A stretch of 64,000 nt of DNA, taken from Ceriagrion tenellum. Lineage: Eukaryota; Arthropoda; Insecta; Odonata; Coenagrionidae. The position numbers and the translations under genes are program-made. The notes below the pieces were generated by a model, which saw only the letters and a list, made by a program, of their open reading frames with translations, searched no databases and was not told where the DNA came from. The DNA is taken from contig OY720642.1 of the NCBI GenBank assembly GCA_963169105.1, positions 81,012,716 to 81,076,715 on the forward strand, in the 5' to 3' direction. Within the stretch, counting starts at the first letter, position 1. Each line of letters opens with the position of its first letter. Shown one piece after another: positions 40,701 through 51,300 of the stretch.

Positions 40701-41548
40701 ATTTCGGAAAGTAGTGTGGTAAGGGGCTGAATTTTTGGTGCCATTGGAAGGGTGAGATATTTTTCTTCAAAATCAAAATTCATTGATTTCTAGGTGGAAT
40801 GATATTTCAACTCAAACTACCTTAAATACAATTCAAAATACCCCAAGCGCATGGATTCAGTACCATTGAACTAGTAGGTACTTATTTCCACTAATCAGTC
40901 CTTATATGAGAGACTGCAATGAAGGTCGGAGGTAAGCATAATTTTGCATGCATGCACTAAACTCTCATCCAGTTTATCCCATGAAAGGTTTTCTGTGACC
41001 TCAGACCATATAGTTATTATCTATTAACCCAGGGGTGGCCAACCCATATCCGCCTTGAACATTTTTCCAGCCGGCGAGATTCATAATATTTTAATACAAT
41101 AACTTGACACAATAAGAATAACTCAATATGTTTCAATTTTAGAACAGCAATATATTTCATGCATTGAACGAGTTAAAGATTATGGAAATCTTTTATTAAA
41201 CAATGGAATTTTAGGGGAAAACATGAGTTTTATCATGACGTACTACAAGTAGCTTCAACCAAATCACTAGAACTCACCTAAATTCTCTGATTTGTATATG
41301 AAAGTTCCGTTTTTAGGGAGGCAGAAAGGCAGAGAATAGTATTCGTAAGGCAGCTGTGTATGAGTACTCGTCATTTTCACAGCTCTAACCTCAATCCTTG
41401 CCCCTCTATGAAATTCCACAGGGGCTACTCCAGGAACATAAAACCCTTGCACATTTGGTATTAGGGATATTCCCATGGTAGCAATATACAAGCACAACAT
41501 TGTCGGTGAACTAAAATGTCTTCTAACCCGCTGTAAGCCGTCGCCCAT
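19713..41548 (-). CDS. TM9SF4: Transmembrane 9 superfamily member 4 (nonaspanin), complete, 9 exons
   Basis: Exons in transcription order: 41548-41278, 36061-35893, 34732-34577, 33642-33320, 29547-29308, 26409-26252, 24158-23899, 23329-23146, 19952-19713. All junctions keep phase and the sum is 2001 nt (666 residues; human about 642). The protein starts with a signal sequence ending ...NVQG before [13 protein letters not shown] lumenal domain follows ([35 protein letters not shown]), then FFTYSVEW and ASRWD, and nine membrane segments ([18 protein letters not shown] first). TM9SF4 marks are [66 protein letters not shown] and [20 protein letters not shown]. The C-terminus is KIYAAVKID; the terminal KxD motif is known to retain TM9 proteins in the Golgi through COPI. 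The start was chosen at 41548 because a splice acceptor (CTTTCCAG) sits just upstream, so a 5' UTR exon probably lies to the right; an in-frame Met at 41584 is the alternative. The exon 3 donor is GTTAGT. Introns hold many transposons. Confidence 0.93.
20206..20275 (-). repeat. tRNA-derived SINE-like fragment in TM9SF4 intron
   Basis: On the minus strand it reads ...GGGTAGCATATTGGCC (A-box-like) then GGCTTGATTCCTGG (B-box-like) about 35 nt later, the spacing of an internal pol III promoter. The cloverleaf is poor, so this is a SINE head and not a tRNA gene. Confidence 0.5.
20566..20760. mobile_element. TTTAACCCTTT-type element with GGACGTTCTAGAACGTCC palindrome
   Basis: It begins TTTAACCCTTTC at 20566 and contains the perfect 18-bp palindrome GGACGTTCTAGAACGTCC at 20726-20743, followed by TGCGCC. 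The terminus and palindrome layout match the element at 55991-56313. The right end is not defined. Confidence 0.45.
25765..25853. repeat. Fold-back repeat, 41-bp arms, in TM9SF4 intron
   Basis: Arms 25765-25805 and 25813-25853 are almost perfect inverted copies around a 7-nt loop. The block ACTTTGT(A/G)ATTCCACAT is shared with the arms of the larger fold-back at 54437-54842, and the following 'GTCACGCCTGAGACAA' echoes 'TTGTCTCAGGCGTAAC' there. Both therefore come from one family, probably a Penelope-type terminus. Confidence 0.7.
26982..27645 (+). repeat. Diverged direct duplication (about 190 bp, 465 bp apart)
   Basis: 26982-27190 and 27455-27645 share ordered blocks: ACATCTAC(A/G)CAG, ATAGCTGGCCC/GTAGCTGGCCC, AAAGGACTCAGTCCATTT, AATCCTTC(A/T)CAGG and GGATATACAACTTG-like. 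Divergence is about 20% by eye. The unit is unclassified. Confidence 0.6.
28599..29137. mobile_element. TTAA inverted-repeat element, copy C (right end eroded)
   Basis: The left end TTAAGGTAGTCCAAGCGAGA at 28599 is followed by the family interior (TTTTAATTTCACCAGCTGTAGGACAC, split over two family blocks; ACAAACTACACACTTG; GTGCATACACGTACCATTTC). The right inverted repeat is missing: homology stops at GTAAAATGATTTTT. Confidence 0.68.
30499..32512. mobile_element. TA-flanked pogo/Tigger-like DNA element (non-autonomous, 2 kb)
   Basis: The left end CAGCAGAACTGCGATATAAC at 30499 is preceded by TA. The right end, reverse complemented, reads CAGTAGAACCACGATATCAC at 32512 and is followed by TA. The interior flanks keep mirrored AT-rich blocks (AAATTT..GTTATTGTGAA / CGTAATAACGAA). 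The CAGTAGAAC(C/T) terminus with TA duplication is characteristic of pogo/Tigger-type mariner relatives. No transposase frame is seen; the centre is GC-rich and holds nested repeats. It lies in the TM9SF4 intron between exons 33320 and 29547. Confidence 0.62.
31560..32005. repeat. Nested GC-rich inverted repeats inside the pogo-like element
   Basis: A hairpin pairs TTGCTAACTTAGCGCGTGCT (31561 on) with AGCAAGCACTAAGCTAGCTA (31612 on). A second nested unit runs from CAGTGGCATAGCTAGAG (about 31836) to GTTAAGCCACTGCC (about 31992), with mirrored GGGGCAGCCC/GGGCTGCCCC inside. These look like one or two small transposons nested in the larger one. Confidence 0.5.
34919..35806. repeat. Large fold-back (PLE-type terminal repeats head to head) in TM9SF4 intron
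   Basis: The left arm (about 34919-35250) and right arm (about 35418-35806) are diverged inverted copies. The outer ends match CCTCTCAACCAGAATACCCT against GAGGGTATACTGGTTGAGAG. Inner blocks match AAAAAGAGCGTAGTCAAATT against ATTTTGACTACGCTCTTTTT, and GAGGGTGAGCGTC against GATGCTCACCCTC. About 165 bp separates the arms. It lies between the exons ending at 34732 and 35893. No RT or nuclease remains between the arms. The interpretation as PLE termini rests on the layout and on the ribozyme-like core. Confidence 0.68.
35444..35482 (+). ncRNA. Hammerhead-ribozyme-like core
   Basis: CTGAAGA (35444-35450), one extra G, GGCC (35452-35455), a 7-nt loop, GGCC (35463-35466), GAAA (35467-35470), then TAT-TC-ATA and TC. 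The order CUGANGA, stem II, GAAA, short stem III, U-C is that of a hammerhead. The extra nucleotide before stem II and the weak stem I make activity doubtful. The opposite arm has a decayed version (CTGAAGA ... GGCCAAAG, reverse strand near 35228-35207). Confidence 0.4.
37735..37870 (-). mobile_element. LINE ORF C-terminal fragment
   Basis: Minus-strand translation gives [20 protein letters not shown] followed by [14 protein letters not shown] and a stop. This resembles the extreme C-terminus of RTE/Jockey-type LINE proteins (basic 'RKRW', then 'A.DR..WRA.V.QS'). It is short, and no RT domain remains nearby. Confidence 0.38.
39123..39212 (+). repeat. Tandem duplication, 45-bp unit x2
   Basis: The unit GTGAT(T/A)AGTGAGAATGCTGA... 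ending AACTTGCCT is repeated exactly twice with one difference, in TM9SF4 intron 1. Confidence 0.9.
40263..40825. mobile_element. TTAA inverted-repeat element, copy D
   Basis: It begins AAGGTAGTTTGAGCGAGA at 40263 (preceded by CC, not TT) and ends CTCAAACTACCTTAA at 40825. The full family interior is present (ACGTTTTAATTTCACCAGCT, GTGCATACACATGCCATTTTC), about 563 bp, in TM9SF4 intron 1. Confidence 0.74.
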
Positions 41549-42450
41549 TTTGCAGAAACTGGAAAGAGTGAACAAGGAATACAATTATTTCCTCAAAACG
41601 TACATGGCTAACGTGCTCCTTAAACAGTTCCCCTGATAAGAATCGTAGCACTCAAAAAAACAATGTTACAGAGCAATGCACCAACGCACGGATTCAATGG
41701 AATGTAGCCATGGTGCGAGGCGTTTACGTGGTTTATATGGAAGGACTGAATTCATAAGGCTATCCAAAATGCTTAAGCAGTAGTTACCGACAACCAACAA
41801 AAAGGAATGTCATTGATAAGAGTAAACTTGTTTGAGGAGTATATCATATAGCTGATTAATAGCCATCAAATGAAACTATCGCCGAAATTATAAAAAAAAT
41901 AGCATCCGAATGAAACCAAAGCATTCACAATTATAATTAATACATGGGTATTTTGATTATTATTTAGCTGAAAGCAAATTAGTAAGACACGGCAATAAGA
42001 CAGACGAATTATTGTAGCCGAGTGAACAGAATCATCCCGGAAAACAAAACTTAAGAGAAACAACAAAAGTGCGAATTAAATTATGGAAGGGATTACCTTT
42101 TATAAATTCCAATTACTTGCCAAAATTTAATTTCGGCTTATTTCAATAACCATTCAACATTATGCATTAGTGAGCATCTCGCGGCGCACCCGGAAACTCC
42201 TTCATTTTGAGTTGAACGTGTCTAGTGTTTATTTGGAAGTGAAGTCGCCAAAGTCTGAAATAAGAATTAATATGCGATACTCTACGAAACCATTTCAAAT
42301 CTTTTTATCCTGCTCATCAATTAATCAGTTTCAATAATTTTTGCAGGTCTTGCAAACGTTGCGTTGTTCTTAGCAGTGTACTGGCGCTGGCAGGCTGCGA
42401 TGAACGAAAGAAACTCTGTCTTCTTTTGAATTAGCGGTGATCTCCGTTTA

Positions 42451-42720
42451 TTAAACCACTGAAATAACAATTATTGCCAAACAACGGCATACCGTGGTGT
42501 CATGCTTATATTCGGCAAGTGTACTTGCTTGTGGCTTGTTGAGGGATTTGAGAGTGTTGCTGGTGGTATCTTCGCTGCCGTCGCGGGGTGTTCTTTCAAT
42601 ACAGCTGTAGGGTTCTAGTTTAATAGTTGCGTCTGGAGATACTTCAACTCGCTGATGTTGCAACTCACTGGCGTAGGACAAAGGTGGCTTGTGATGTGAC
42701 ATCATTGAATTATAACACAT
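42451..42720 (-). other. Unassigned open frame in CpG-richer region upstream of TM9SF4
   Basis: An 89-residue frame starts right after an in-frame stop. It begins MCYNSMMSHHKPPLSYASEL and ends CRCLAIIVISVV. No family was recognised. The surrounding 42.2-42.7 kb is richer in CG dinucleotides than its neighbours, and a GTATGC donor lies inside the frame (after ...HDTT, near 42492). It could be the noncoding first exon of TM9SF4, with this frame fortuitous, or the first exon of another gene. I cannot decide between these. Confidence 0.25.
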
Positions 42721-43782
42721 TTAATCACGCGGTCGATTGAAAATTGCTTACTGCTGCGATTCCATACTTACAATTAGTTGTAAAGTAGCAACAGTGTAAA
42801 GCCACCAATCTGCTGTGAAGTCATTCGGAGGTATAACTTGGTGGAGAATCAATTTAATTATTCAAGTTCTGACGTTTACATTTTGCTTAGTGTTTTTGAC
42901 GAATTGTTATTATGTCAGTACAATATGTTAGCAACCGTGGAGTTAACACAAGTACATACGAATTTCATTGCAGACATTGGTCATGTTTGCCTTGCAAATG
43001 AGATCAATATTTATCAATCTTTAATCCATTGATTTCAAATGCATTGTTGTTATTTATTGTGATTCATTACTTATTTCACTTATATATATTATACTTATTA
43101 TATATTTCACTCAATAAGTTTACTTATTTCAATGTGATTTTTGCTGTTCGTTGAGAGTCAAGTGTCGACAGATTAGTACCCCAGCCTTTTGATTTCTTTG
43201 GGATGTAAAACCTTGGGCCACAGTCATGGAAGCCAGAGATTACTATCTGATTTCATCTGAGCTCTTCAGTTTTCCTGTCCAAGACTGTGGTGCTTACCCC
43301 CCTCTTGAAGGCCTCATGTGCATGACGCGAGATTAAAGGCGTGTAATGTTTGATGGTTTCAGATGTACCAAACAATCTTATGTTTCCTCTTAATCCCACG
43401 ACTGAAATAATTGCCCTGAAACGGAATGGTGATGACTCAGGATAATGCCGATAGTAGGGATAGGAATATGGAACACTAACCATTACGTATCACACACTTG
43501 GAAATCAAGACAACTAATGCCAAATGTCTTCATGGCGGACTGCCACATATGATGCTGAAGAACTTCCTAAAGAGGGAACCGGAGCTGACTTCTCCTCGGT
43601 GGAGGCTCCTGTTGAACTTTGAGTGGGAAAAATATTGTGCTAATAGGTTGTTATGAAGTGAATAAAAGCCCAGAGCAGGCAGTTTAATGCAATTATTACT
43701 AATGACCTTTATGACAAATTTTTAAGCTATCCGGGACTAGCCACGGAGTTTCACTTTTACGGAGTCACCCGCAATGCACAAA

Positions 43783-43983
43783 TGTGCGAATTTCCACAGA
43801 AAAAATCATCCGCATTGACCGGGATTCGAACCCGGATCCCTCGATTTCCGGCCGAGTGCCTGTGGAAAGGGAAAGAGGACGCCTCGGTAGCTTAACTGGC
43901 TAAAGCACTCGGCCGGAAATCGAGGGATCCGGGTTCGAATCCCGGTCAATGCGGATGATTTTTTCTCTGTGGAAATTCGCACA
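43783..43983. repeat. tRNA-like inverted repeat (SINE head-to-head)
   Basis: Arms 43783-43859 and 43905-43983 are nearly perfect inverted copies with a 45-bp loop. The plus-strand copy 43881-43952 folds like a 72-nt tRNA: D stem GCTT/AAGC, anticodon stem CTCGG/TCGAG with loop CCGGAAA, and T arm CCGGG-TTCGAAT-CCCGG. The acceptor stem pairs at only about 5 of 7 positions, position 33 is C where U is required, and the nominal anticodon GGA (Ser) lacks the long variable arm. It is therefore a tRNA-derived repeat with A and B boxes, not a working tRNA gene. No CCA is encoded. Confidence 0.78.
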
Positions 43984-43989
43984 ATGACC

Positions 43990-46900
43990 TTTATAGCAGG
44001 GAGGTTTAAATGTTTGCATAACCCCTCAGTTGTGTGAGATACAGCTTGAAGACAATTCTCTTGTGGTTTAGAGGCAACACCATCCTCTCATTGAAACAAA
44101 AGACTTGCTTTACATCAAGAATTAAGCAATAAAAGGTAAGTTAGTAAGCTATGCAATCTGCTTTGTGGATGCCATGGTTTAAGCCTGTCATTGCCTTCGG
44201 CAGTCTCTGTCAAGACTTGCTTAGAACAAGCGGACATTTCTGATTTGACTTTTGGTTGATGTCCATTTTCAACCTTTATGTCTGGGCCACCTAGAGGGGG
44301 GAGATGGGTGCTTTGCCTTGGGCTCTTTTTTTAGGGAGCCCCAAAAATATAAATCAAAATGTTTTTCTGGGTGGGAGGAAATGGGGTTGGGCCTTAAAGA
44401 GAATGTTGCCCCTAAATGTCTCAGGGTGGCCCTGCTTAGTGTGTCCTATTGCAAAGAACAGCCAAACTAACTTGTCATCTAGTTGGCTGGTCTTAATCCT
44501 ACGGGATCCTTCCATGCTCTGTTGGGCATCCCAAACTCGAGGTGGAAAGCACTTGAAGTGCTTCTCTCGCTGCTACACTACTTCCTTTGAGTGTTGAATT
44601 CTGGTGGGTTTGTCCATTCATCATCAAGCCCTCATCTGATGTGCCATGGTATGGCCAGGTCTGTGATTGAACTTAAATTGTTGTTGTGCGAGTTCAAAGC
44701 AGCATTATCATTTCTCGCTATGACTGAGACAGCTAAGCATTTTGCAGGTTACGTGCTACTCTACTACTTTTACCCAGACCCTTGTTGAGGATTAGGCATG
44801 GCTAGCTGACAGACTGAATGATAAATTCTTGTTTAAATATCAAACCCTAAGGTTTGATACCCGTAAGAAAGATAATTTTACATGAAAAGATTAGTGTGTT
44901 TGGCAAACTGCTAATTCCTTTAAGTTTGAACTGGATTATATCCCTAAAGCTCTCCAGATAAGTCAACTGGTGGAATATGCATCCAAGATAATGATCATTT
45001 TAACCTCCAACTCAACAGTCACAGTGAATATAAGTTTAGCTGAAGAGACAGCGGACTCTCAGTTTGGCTCAGAAATAATTAGTCATGAGAACTTAATCTG
45101 TGGAGGAGTAAACCATCACCTTTTTTGATTTCAGTTTTCTCTCCAGTGTACTGAGTAGAACATCTGAAACTTCAGGTGGCTGTCAACAAAATGTTATTAC
45201 TTATGTATAAAAATTCAAGGGATTTCTAACAAACGTCAGGTCCATCTTAAAGGGACTACTCAACTCAGGATGTTTTTAGAGAAGTGTGGTCCCTACTATG
45301 AAGAGGATACACTTCTCTTTCATCCAATGAAGTGAGTAAACACACTGGCATCAAGAATTCATGATATGTTAGTGGAGTGGTGGGAGGTACCATTGGGTTA
45401 AATCCCACTATCATATATTCTGACTGAATCTCCTCATCAATTCTTGCCAGAGGATTATTCCTTCTTGATGTAAGGAAAACTGCCCATTAATGAAGACTGT
45501 CTTGTCCCAAATAGTACATACCTCCTTGGACCTGGCTAAGTGTTGCAGGGTTTATGTCCTTCCTTCAAGATGTTAAATCTGATTGGTGGAGTTATATGAG
45601 CCATGGGATTTAAAAGGAATGGTTTTATGCAAGGAAAACCTCATGTAGAGTTATGCAGTTGGATGGTCAAGGAAATTTGAAAGTCTTCCAATTTTTGGCC
45701 ACTCCCCTTATACAAAATGATTAGAAAATGCCTGATGCAAAAGATTAGCCTTATGACCACAAATGGTTGAGCCCCATACATCTTTACAATTGCCATGGGT
45801 CTCCATTTAGGTAATACAAGCAAAGACCATTGGTGTTTCAAATATTCCAAGATTCCCTCCATGGGTAGGGATTTTGCCGACCTTTTGAAAAGATACATTA
45901 TGTTGTGTACCTTCTTTAGAAAACAAAAATCATTGACCAGGTAGCAATAGGAATTATGGAGATAAAATACATGCATATGCCAGTCCAGGTTAGAAGAGGT
46001 TTCACTGCAAGGAGATGCCTCTGAGAAAGTGCCTCTCTTGGCCAACTTAAGACTAATGATTTGAATAACTGTGATGCCCACTTTTTGATTGATATTAATG
46101 GAAGAGGGTAGAGAGGGAATAGATTGTCAAGGGAATTCTGCACATACTTCAGATAGCCAGTACTTGAGAACTACCATGTAAACAATGGATTCTTTGCAAA
46201 AGCTATTTAGCTGGGTCGAGGGTACAGGACTAGCATTAGGTTAGGGAACAAACTCAGGAAGCAAGAAAGGTCAAGGATGGATGAAAGAGAAGAAAAGAAA
46301 AATAAGGATGTTCCTTTTTCCCTTTCTCTCCTCCACAATGTCTCCTGCTTCTATTAACCCTCTTGAAGGTCACTAACCCAATTCTCTGAACTCTGAAGGG
46401 TACTACACACACTACCCTGCTAATCCTCCCTCCCCATGCCGACTTCCTAGCATGTCTCTGAAAAAATGTTTATAACCTTGTAAAATCTCTACACATAGTT
46501 CGAGATTATTTTGAATTAACATACTAATTTCCTAAGCAGCAGAGTAGTTTTTCCATGGAATTAATCTCCCGAATTAATTACTTTCATGACTTGCGACAAT
46601 TAGGACAAGAAATGGCGTGGTGCATTATTTTCTAATCACAAAATAGAATGTTGGATCTCCTATCTTTGCACATACAGTAAAACCTCCATATAATGAATTC
46701 GCCGGGACTGGAAAAATGACGACTTCGATGTACGGAGGTTATGTGCAGGTTGTGTTGTCGTAGGAGCAGCCAAGAGTTCGTGTTGCTTTAGGACGGGACT
46801 CACATTAATTTTGCAATCCAGTTTCGACAGACATAATAATCATAACTCTACTGCAGTACACCAATGACGATTACTCGCGGTAATTGATAGTGAAATCTAA

Positions 46901-48550
46901 TTGGATAATCCATTCATGTTCCATTTCAAAGTAGATTTGGCTCTCGCTAGTATTAAGCAATAATTGAACCTTCACCCAGTAACGACACTGTTTTGCTCTT
47001 CAGTACATTAACTTAATACATCCTTCTTAGTTCTTCATGGACCTTTCCCCAGGAGAAATTATGGGCTGTTTTTAGTATTAAAGCTACGGAACGACGATTA
47101 TTAGTGATTCAAGCATGATCTCATGTGTAAACAAAATTATATTTAAAATTATGTAGTACTCCTACAACACCCTACATAAGAAAATGTAGAAGAGCCTAAC
47201 CTCCTCCCCATTCACGTATTGCATAGTACTTGAATGACCCCTAATGCCCTGTTCCAGCTACCAACGTATGGATGCTACGTGCTCTCTCTTCACCTTTGGC
47301 CTTCCTTGCTCTTTACTGTGTCTGGTGTACAGTGTGTGGCTTACTTTGCTTTTCCCACTTTTTTTAGCATAACATTGCACTGTACCTGTGTTTTACGGGC
47401 TACATCACCAGCATTTCAGCATTACCTCTATGAGAAACCTTGCAAGCCATCTAAGAGGTGTGTAGCGGGGGAAAACCAAGTTACATCAGGTTGTATGACT
47501 GAAAATCAATGCTATTCCATCATGATTATGATATATGTTTTCCTTAAATGTTTAAGAAAAACATTATATTATTGAAATTAAAAGTTCATGTGTTAGTCAT
47601 AGCACTTGCCTCGCAAGACCCTTCAAGGTCTCAAAGCATGTTTCGTAGCATTATACGAGCAGAGATAAAGAAACTCTGACTCGGGCTGAATTTCAGACAT
47701 CTCGATGGGAGGCGAGAAAGGCTTTTAAGGCTTCTGTAGGTTAGAGGGAAGGGCAAATATGCAGTGAACTGGAAGTAGTCATGCTCAGTCAGGGGCCCAA
47801 ATCGCTGCGCAGGCATCGCATTGTTGTGGCAGAGCGCCAGAGAATTGTTGGGATATGGTCCACTTGTTTCCCGATTTCTCGAATAATAAGCAAAACATAA
47901 ATACCAGAAGGGTACATATGATAAGAGAAGGATTTATCCGTGGGTTTACATTTTTATCACCGAAATAATCCATCTCATGGTTGAGTACTGCACCAGGGAA
48001 AATGGATGATTTTGGGTAAACTTATGAATTTATATTCTGATATGCAAAGTACCTAGAAATTCAAAATAGAACCCATGCTGTATCTTTACTCTCTTTCTCT
48101 TCATTAGTGAAAACCGTAATTTTTTATCTGTCAGCGATCAATCATATTAAGGAAAATGCCAACGGTCTGCTAACGCTTTTTTTGCGATGTAGCCTGCTCC
48201 CTTAACATTTTGAATGAAACTTAATTAATACCACACATCGCAAAGATAAGAGCTGAAGGAATTAGTACAGGTTTTGCATCCGGGCCCTTCACTCGGATCA
48301 TACTGAGACAATGCTCTCATTAACCCTCTCCTTCCTAACCCACCCGAAACCGGCCATAAACAATTCCCCGTCACGCACAAAATTTAAATACCCTATTGCC
48401 CCACCAGTAGACCTATTTTTTCTGCGATGAGGAACTTACAGACGTTACTTCATTTAACTTAAAATAACTTGAAACATAATGAAGTGATTCATTTAAAAAA
48501 GTGAATGTTTTAATAAAATAATAATTTATTAAAACAAAGTTGTGTTAACT
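43990..48550. other. Intergenic, mostly unclassified
   Basis: No conserved gene recognised. The longest frame (45641-46081, minus, 146 codons) shows no family motif. A pogo-like terminus (CAGTAAAACCTCCATATAAT) stands alone at 46677 without a visible partner. The stretch separates the TM9SF4 promoter region from the piggyBac remnant. Confidence 0.4.
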
Positions 48551-48557
48551 TATATTG

Positions 48558-49345
48558 TATTTAATTCCCTACTTCCAATCCATTTTCTTGGTGATATTGG
48601 TAATAGCAGCCTATGCACTTCCATGACGTTTCTGTGCTCCATCCAGTAGTAGTTCTTTTCTTTGAGCTGCAGTAGGCACACTCTTTTTTCCTTCCCTCGA
48701 TCTTTGTAAGAGAGTGCTGCTGTATCGGTGAAAATGTGCCCACCGGAAGGATTCTTTTACGCCCTATTACTTTGCGGGAGGATAATTTCCCTATCATCTG
48801 CCAAAAAGTGCTAAACGAACATTCTTCTGTGTTACTCCATGCCTACTATTTGAGGGTGAATTGGTTTCTTTAAATAGTATAAAACTGTTCACTATAGCCG
48901 TATTCACCACAAAGGCAAATAAATATTTCCACCATTTTTTAGTTTTCCTACCTAAGTTGTAGTATCACCTTCTCTGATCAGCTCTGTCAACATCACCCAC
49001 ATATTTGGTGTACAGTGCAATTGACTGTGGACAGGAGACCATAGTTTGTTTGTTCCCTATTCCTGTTTCTCTTGGTACATAAACTGTATTCTTGGGATTT
49101 CAAATGGTTTGAAGGACACAAATATCACGATTATCATGCCAAACCGTAGAAGTAACTTTTCCACTCTGTAAATTTCAACTCTCTCCTCTTTGGAGTCTAA
49201 GTTTTTTTTTGATATTTTAATTCTGCAGGCCCTTCCTTACGAGATGTAGTTGCGCATGCATATGTGCTATTTGTAAATAATAATTCCATGAGTGTCTCAC
49301 TTGAAAAAAAGCTATCAAAATTTTTGGTCCCATAACTCTATGATA
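48558..49345 (-). pseudogene. piggyBac-type transposase, C-terminal half, degenerate
   Basis: Minus-strand reading from 49340 gives KNFDSFFSSETLMELLFTNS followed by TYACATTSRK, the family block 'DNFFTS..L...L....TYACGT.R.NRKG'. It continues VWHDNRDICVLQT, then GNKQTMVSCPQSIALYTKYV and GDVDRADQRR, YYNLGRKTKKWWKYLFAFVV and NTAIVNSFILF. It ends with the cysteine-rich tail KIEGRKKECAYCSSKKR and SWKCIGCYYQYH. The 'GVDR.DQ...Y...R...KWW' box and the C-terminal zinc-binding cysteines are diagnostic. Stops and shifts interrupt it (for example before YYNLG). The 78-codon frame 48561-48797 is its last piece. Confidence 0.78.
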
Positions 49346-49349
49346 ACGA

Positions 49350-51300
49350 GTCTATTCTATTGCATAACTTAAAAAATTGCTAGTTTCTCACACTCTTTTA
49401 TAGCATAAGTACATATCAGAAAAACCATGCATCTGGAACTAGTTATGTGGTTGAATTAGGAGCAAGTATGGTAGTAAGGGGCTACGAATGCACAAAGATA
49501 CTTGTTAAAGGCAATGAACTGCAGTCAAACTATCTACTAGGTTCATTTAAATATAAAGAGAATTGACTTCCTGAGGAATGTCTGTTCTTAAATTAAAGGA
49601 AAATAACAACAATGGAAAACAATTTAGGGTGATGTCATGGCTGCAAGAAGTTCCTAAAGCTACAAGGAATTGCAGCTGCGGATTAGGCAATAAAAAGATC
49701 GCTGTGACTAGGCCAGACATTTTACAAACGATAACAGCAAAGGTACATCCATAAGTTATTTATCTCTGTAGTTGTCCATCATTACTCCCAGAAACCTTAA
49801 CTTAAACAATAGTTTATATTTTTCCCAAGGGACAAACGACTGGTGTACACCAAACATCCAAATTTGAGGCGTTATGTTAATAAATTATCATTAACCATGC
49901 TTCTTAACTGTAATTAAAATACTTGCCAGTAATTCACAAACATTAAGACGTCATAATTATTTATTATAAAAGTACAATAAACAATTCATTAATCACAATA
50001 ATGGTTCACAAGCTCCAAAGTTATTAGTAATACTTGATTAAAGTTGTGGCTGCATCAATAAATGAGCCTGTTCTGAGGAAAAAAATCACAACATTACATT
50101 TAAATCAAGAGGACAACTTAAAATTGGAATTATATAAATAACAGATTTGAGCATGATAGATAGGTACTCATATTTTTGTGAAAGGTTAGAAAGGAGGTAC
50201 ATAGTGTATATATTCTATAGCTGCAGACTAATTGGTTAACATGATTTATCTTAAATGTAAGAGGCTGAGGAATCATAAATGCTTTGAATTCAATGAATGT
50301 ATTGTTACTGCTGACTAGAATTGTAGTGAGTGTAATCAAAGTACAATTACCGTTGAGATTACTCATTTAAAAACAATTCGAACTTCCCCAATATCAGCTT
50401 CCATTAAAATTACCCTGTTCTCCCCCAGATAGAAGTGGGAATGGGTATTACTGCCGATAAGAATATTTAGTATGTTTCGGTCAAAGGGACAGCTCTCTCT
50501 ATGAAGGCCCAAATTAGTATTAAATGGAGAAATAGGCAGATAATTGGAAAATCCTACTGGAATTCAATTGGGAGAGCTGAATTTGTTTCCTCAAATGGGA
50601 TTTGTTGATGAATTTTAGTGCATGAATGGTTCGAAATATCTCATTTAGGCTCCATTGTGTAATCTATCCGTTAGTCGTCAAGTTCTCCATTTTCAGGAGT
50701 AACACAGAAAGCATGAGTTAAACTGATTATGCAATGGATAAAGGTGGAGTAAGTACCTCATTAGTTTATGAGAGACTAGCAGAGTGAAAGAAGCCTAAAA
50801 GAGGTTATAATTAATAATAACAATGAAGAAAGCAAACATCTAATTCCAATCACAATTATTTGTCAAATGAATCACCTGGAACAATACTGCAGAGTACAAG
50901 AGAGCCATAGTTATCTAGTTTTACTGAAAGAAAAAACCTTTGTTAGACTTGTGAAAATTACTAGAATCAAAAGGCAAAGAAGTTAGAATAATTTACTCTA
51001 GAGCGGCATTGGTGTGTGGTTACATTTTCATGATTTTAAACTTAACAAATGTAAAATTGTATTAACAAGATTTAACAGTGGTATAAAACATCTTTAAGTT
51101 TAGAAGCAAGAGCTTCTTACTTGTGTCTTAAAAATATGCATAAATAGCATTTGTACAACAAATTTATTACTTAAAGGAAAAGTTTAATTCTTAATTTTAC
51201 ACTCTTCAATTTAATAGCCAGCATCACTTTCATTGGAAGTTAGCTCTTATGCGTTGATGTTGATGGAAACTTAAGCTGTCATACTTTGAAGCTTTAATGC
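49350..51300. other. Intergenic and AK1 3' flank
   Basis: AT-rich and no coding feature seen. The part next to 51300 should contain the AK1 3' UTR. TTTATT (AATAAA on the minus strand) occurs near 51163 and could be its poly(A) signal. Confidence 0.4.

Noticed and set aside
41549..41584. Upstream Met (41584) as TM9SF4 start
   Set aside because: A good splice acceptor lies between it and Met 41548, so the extra 12 codons are probably intronic; not fully excluded.
43881..43952. tRNA-Ser(GGA) gene
   Set aside because: Acceptor stem pairs poorly, position 33 is C, there is no long variable arm, and it is embedded in an inverted repeat with shared non-tRNA flank; a SINE-type repeat fits better.
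44591..44788. 65-codon plus-strand frame
   Set aside because: No motif and no conserved neighbours.
45641..46081. 146-codon minus-strand open frame
   Set aside because: No family motif, no splice-compatible neighbours and ordinary local composition; kept only as part of an unclassified intergenic stretch.
46675..46745. pogo-like terminus CAGTAAAACCTCCATATAATG
   Set aside because: Looks genuine as a terminus but no partner end was found, so no element could be delimited.
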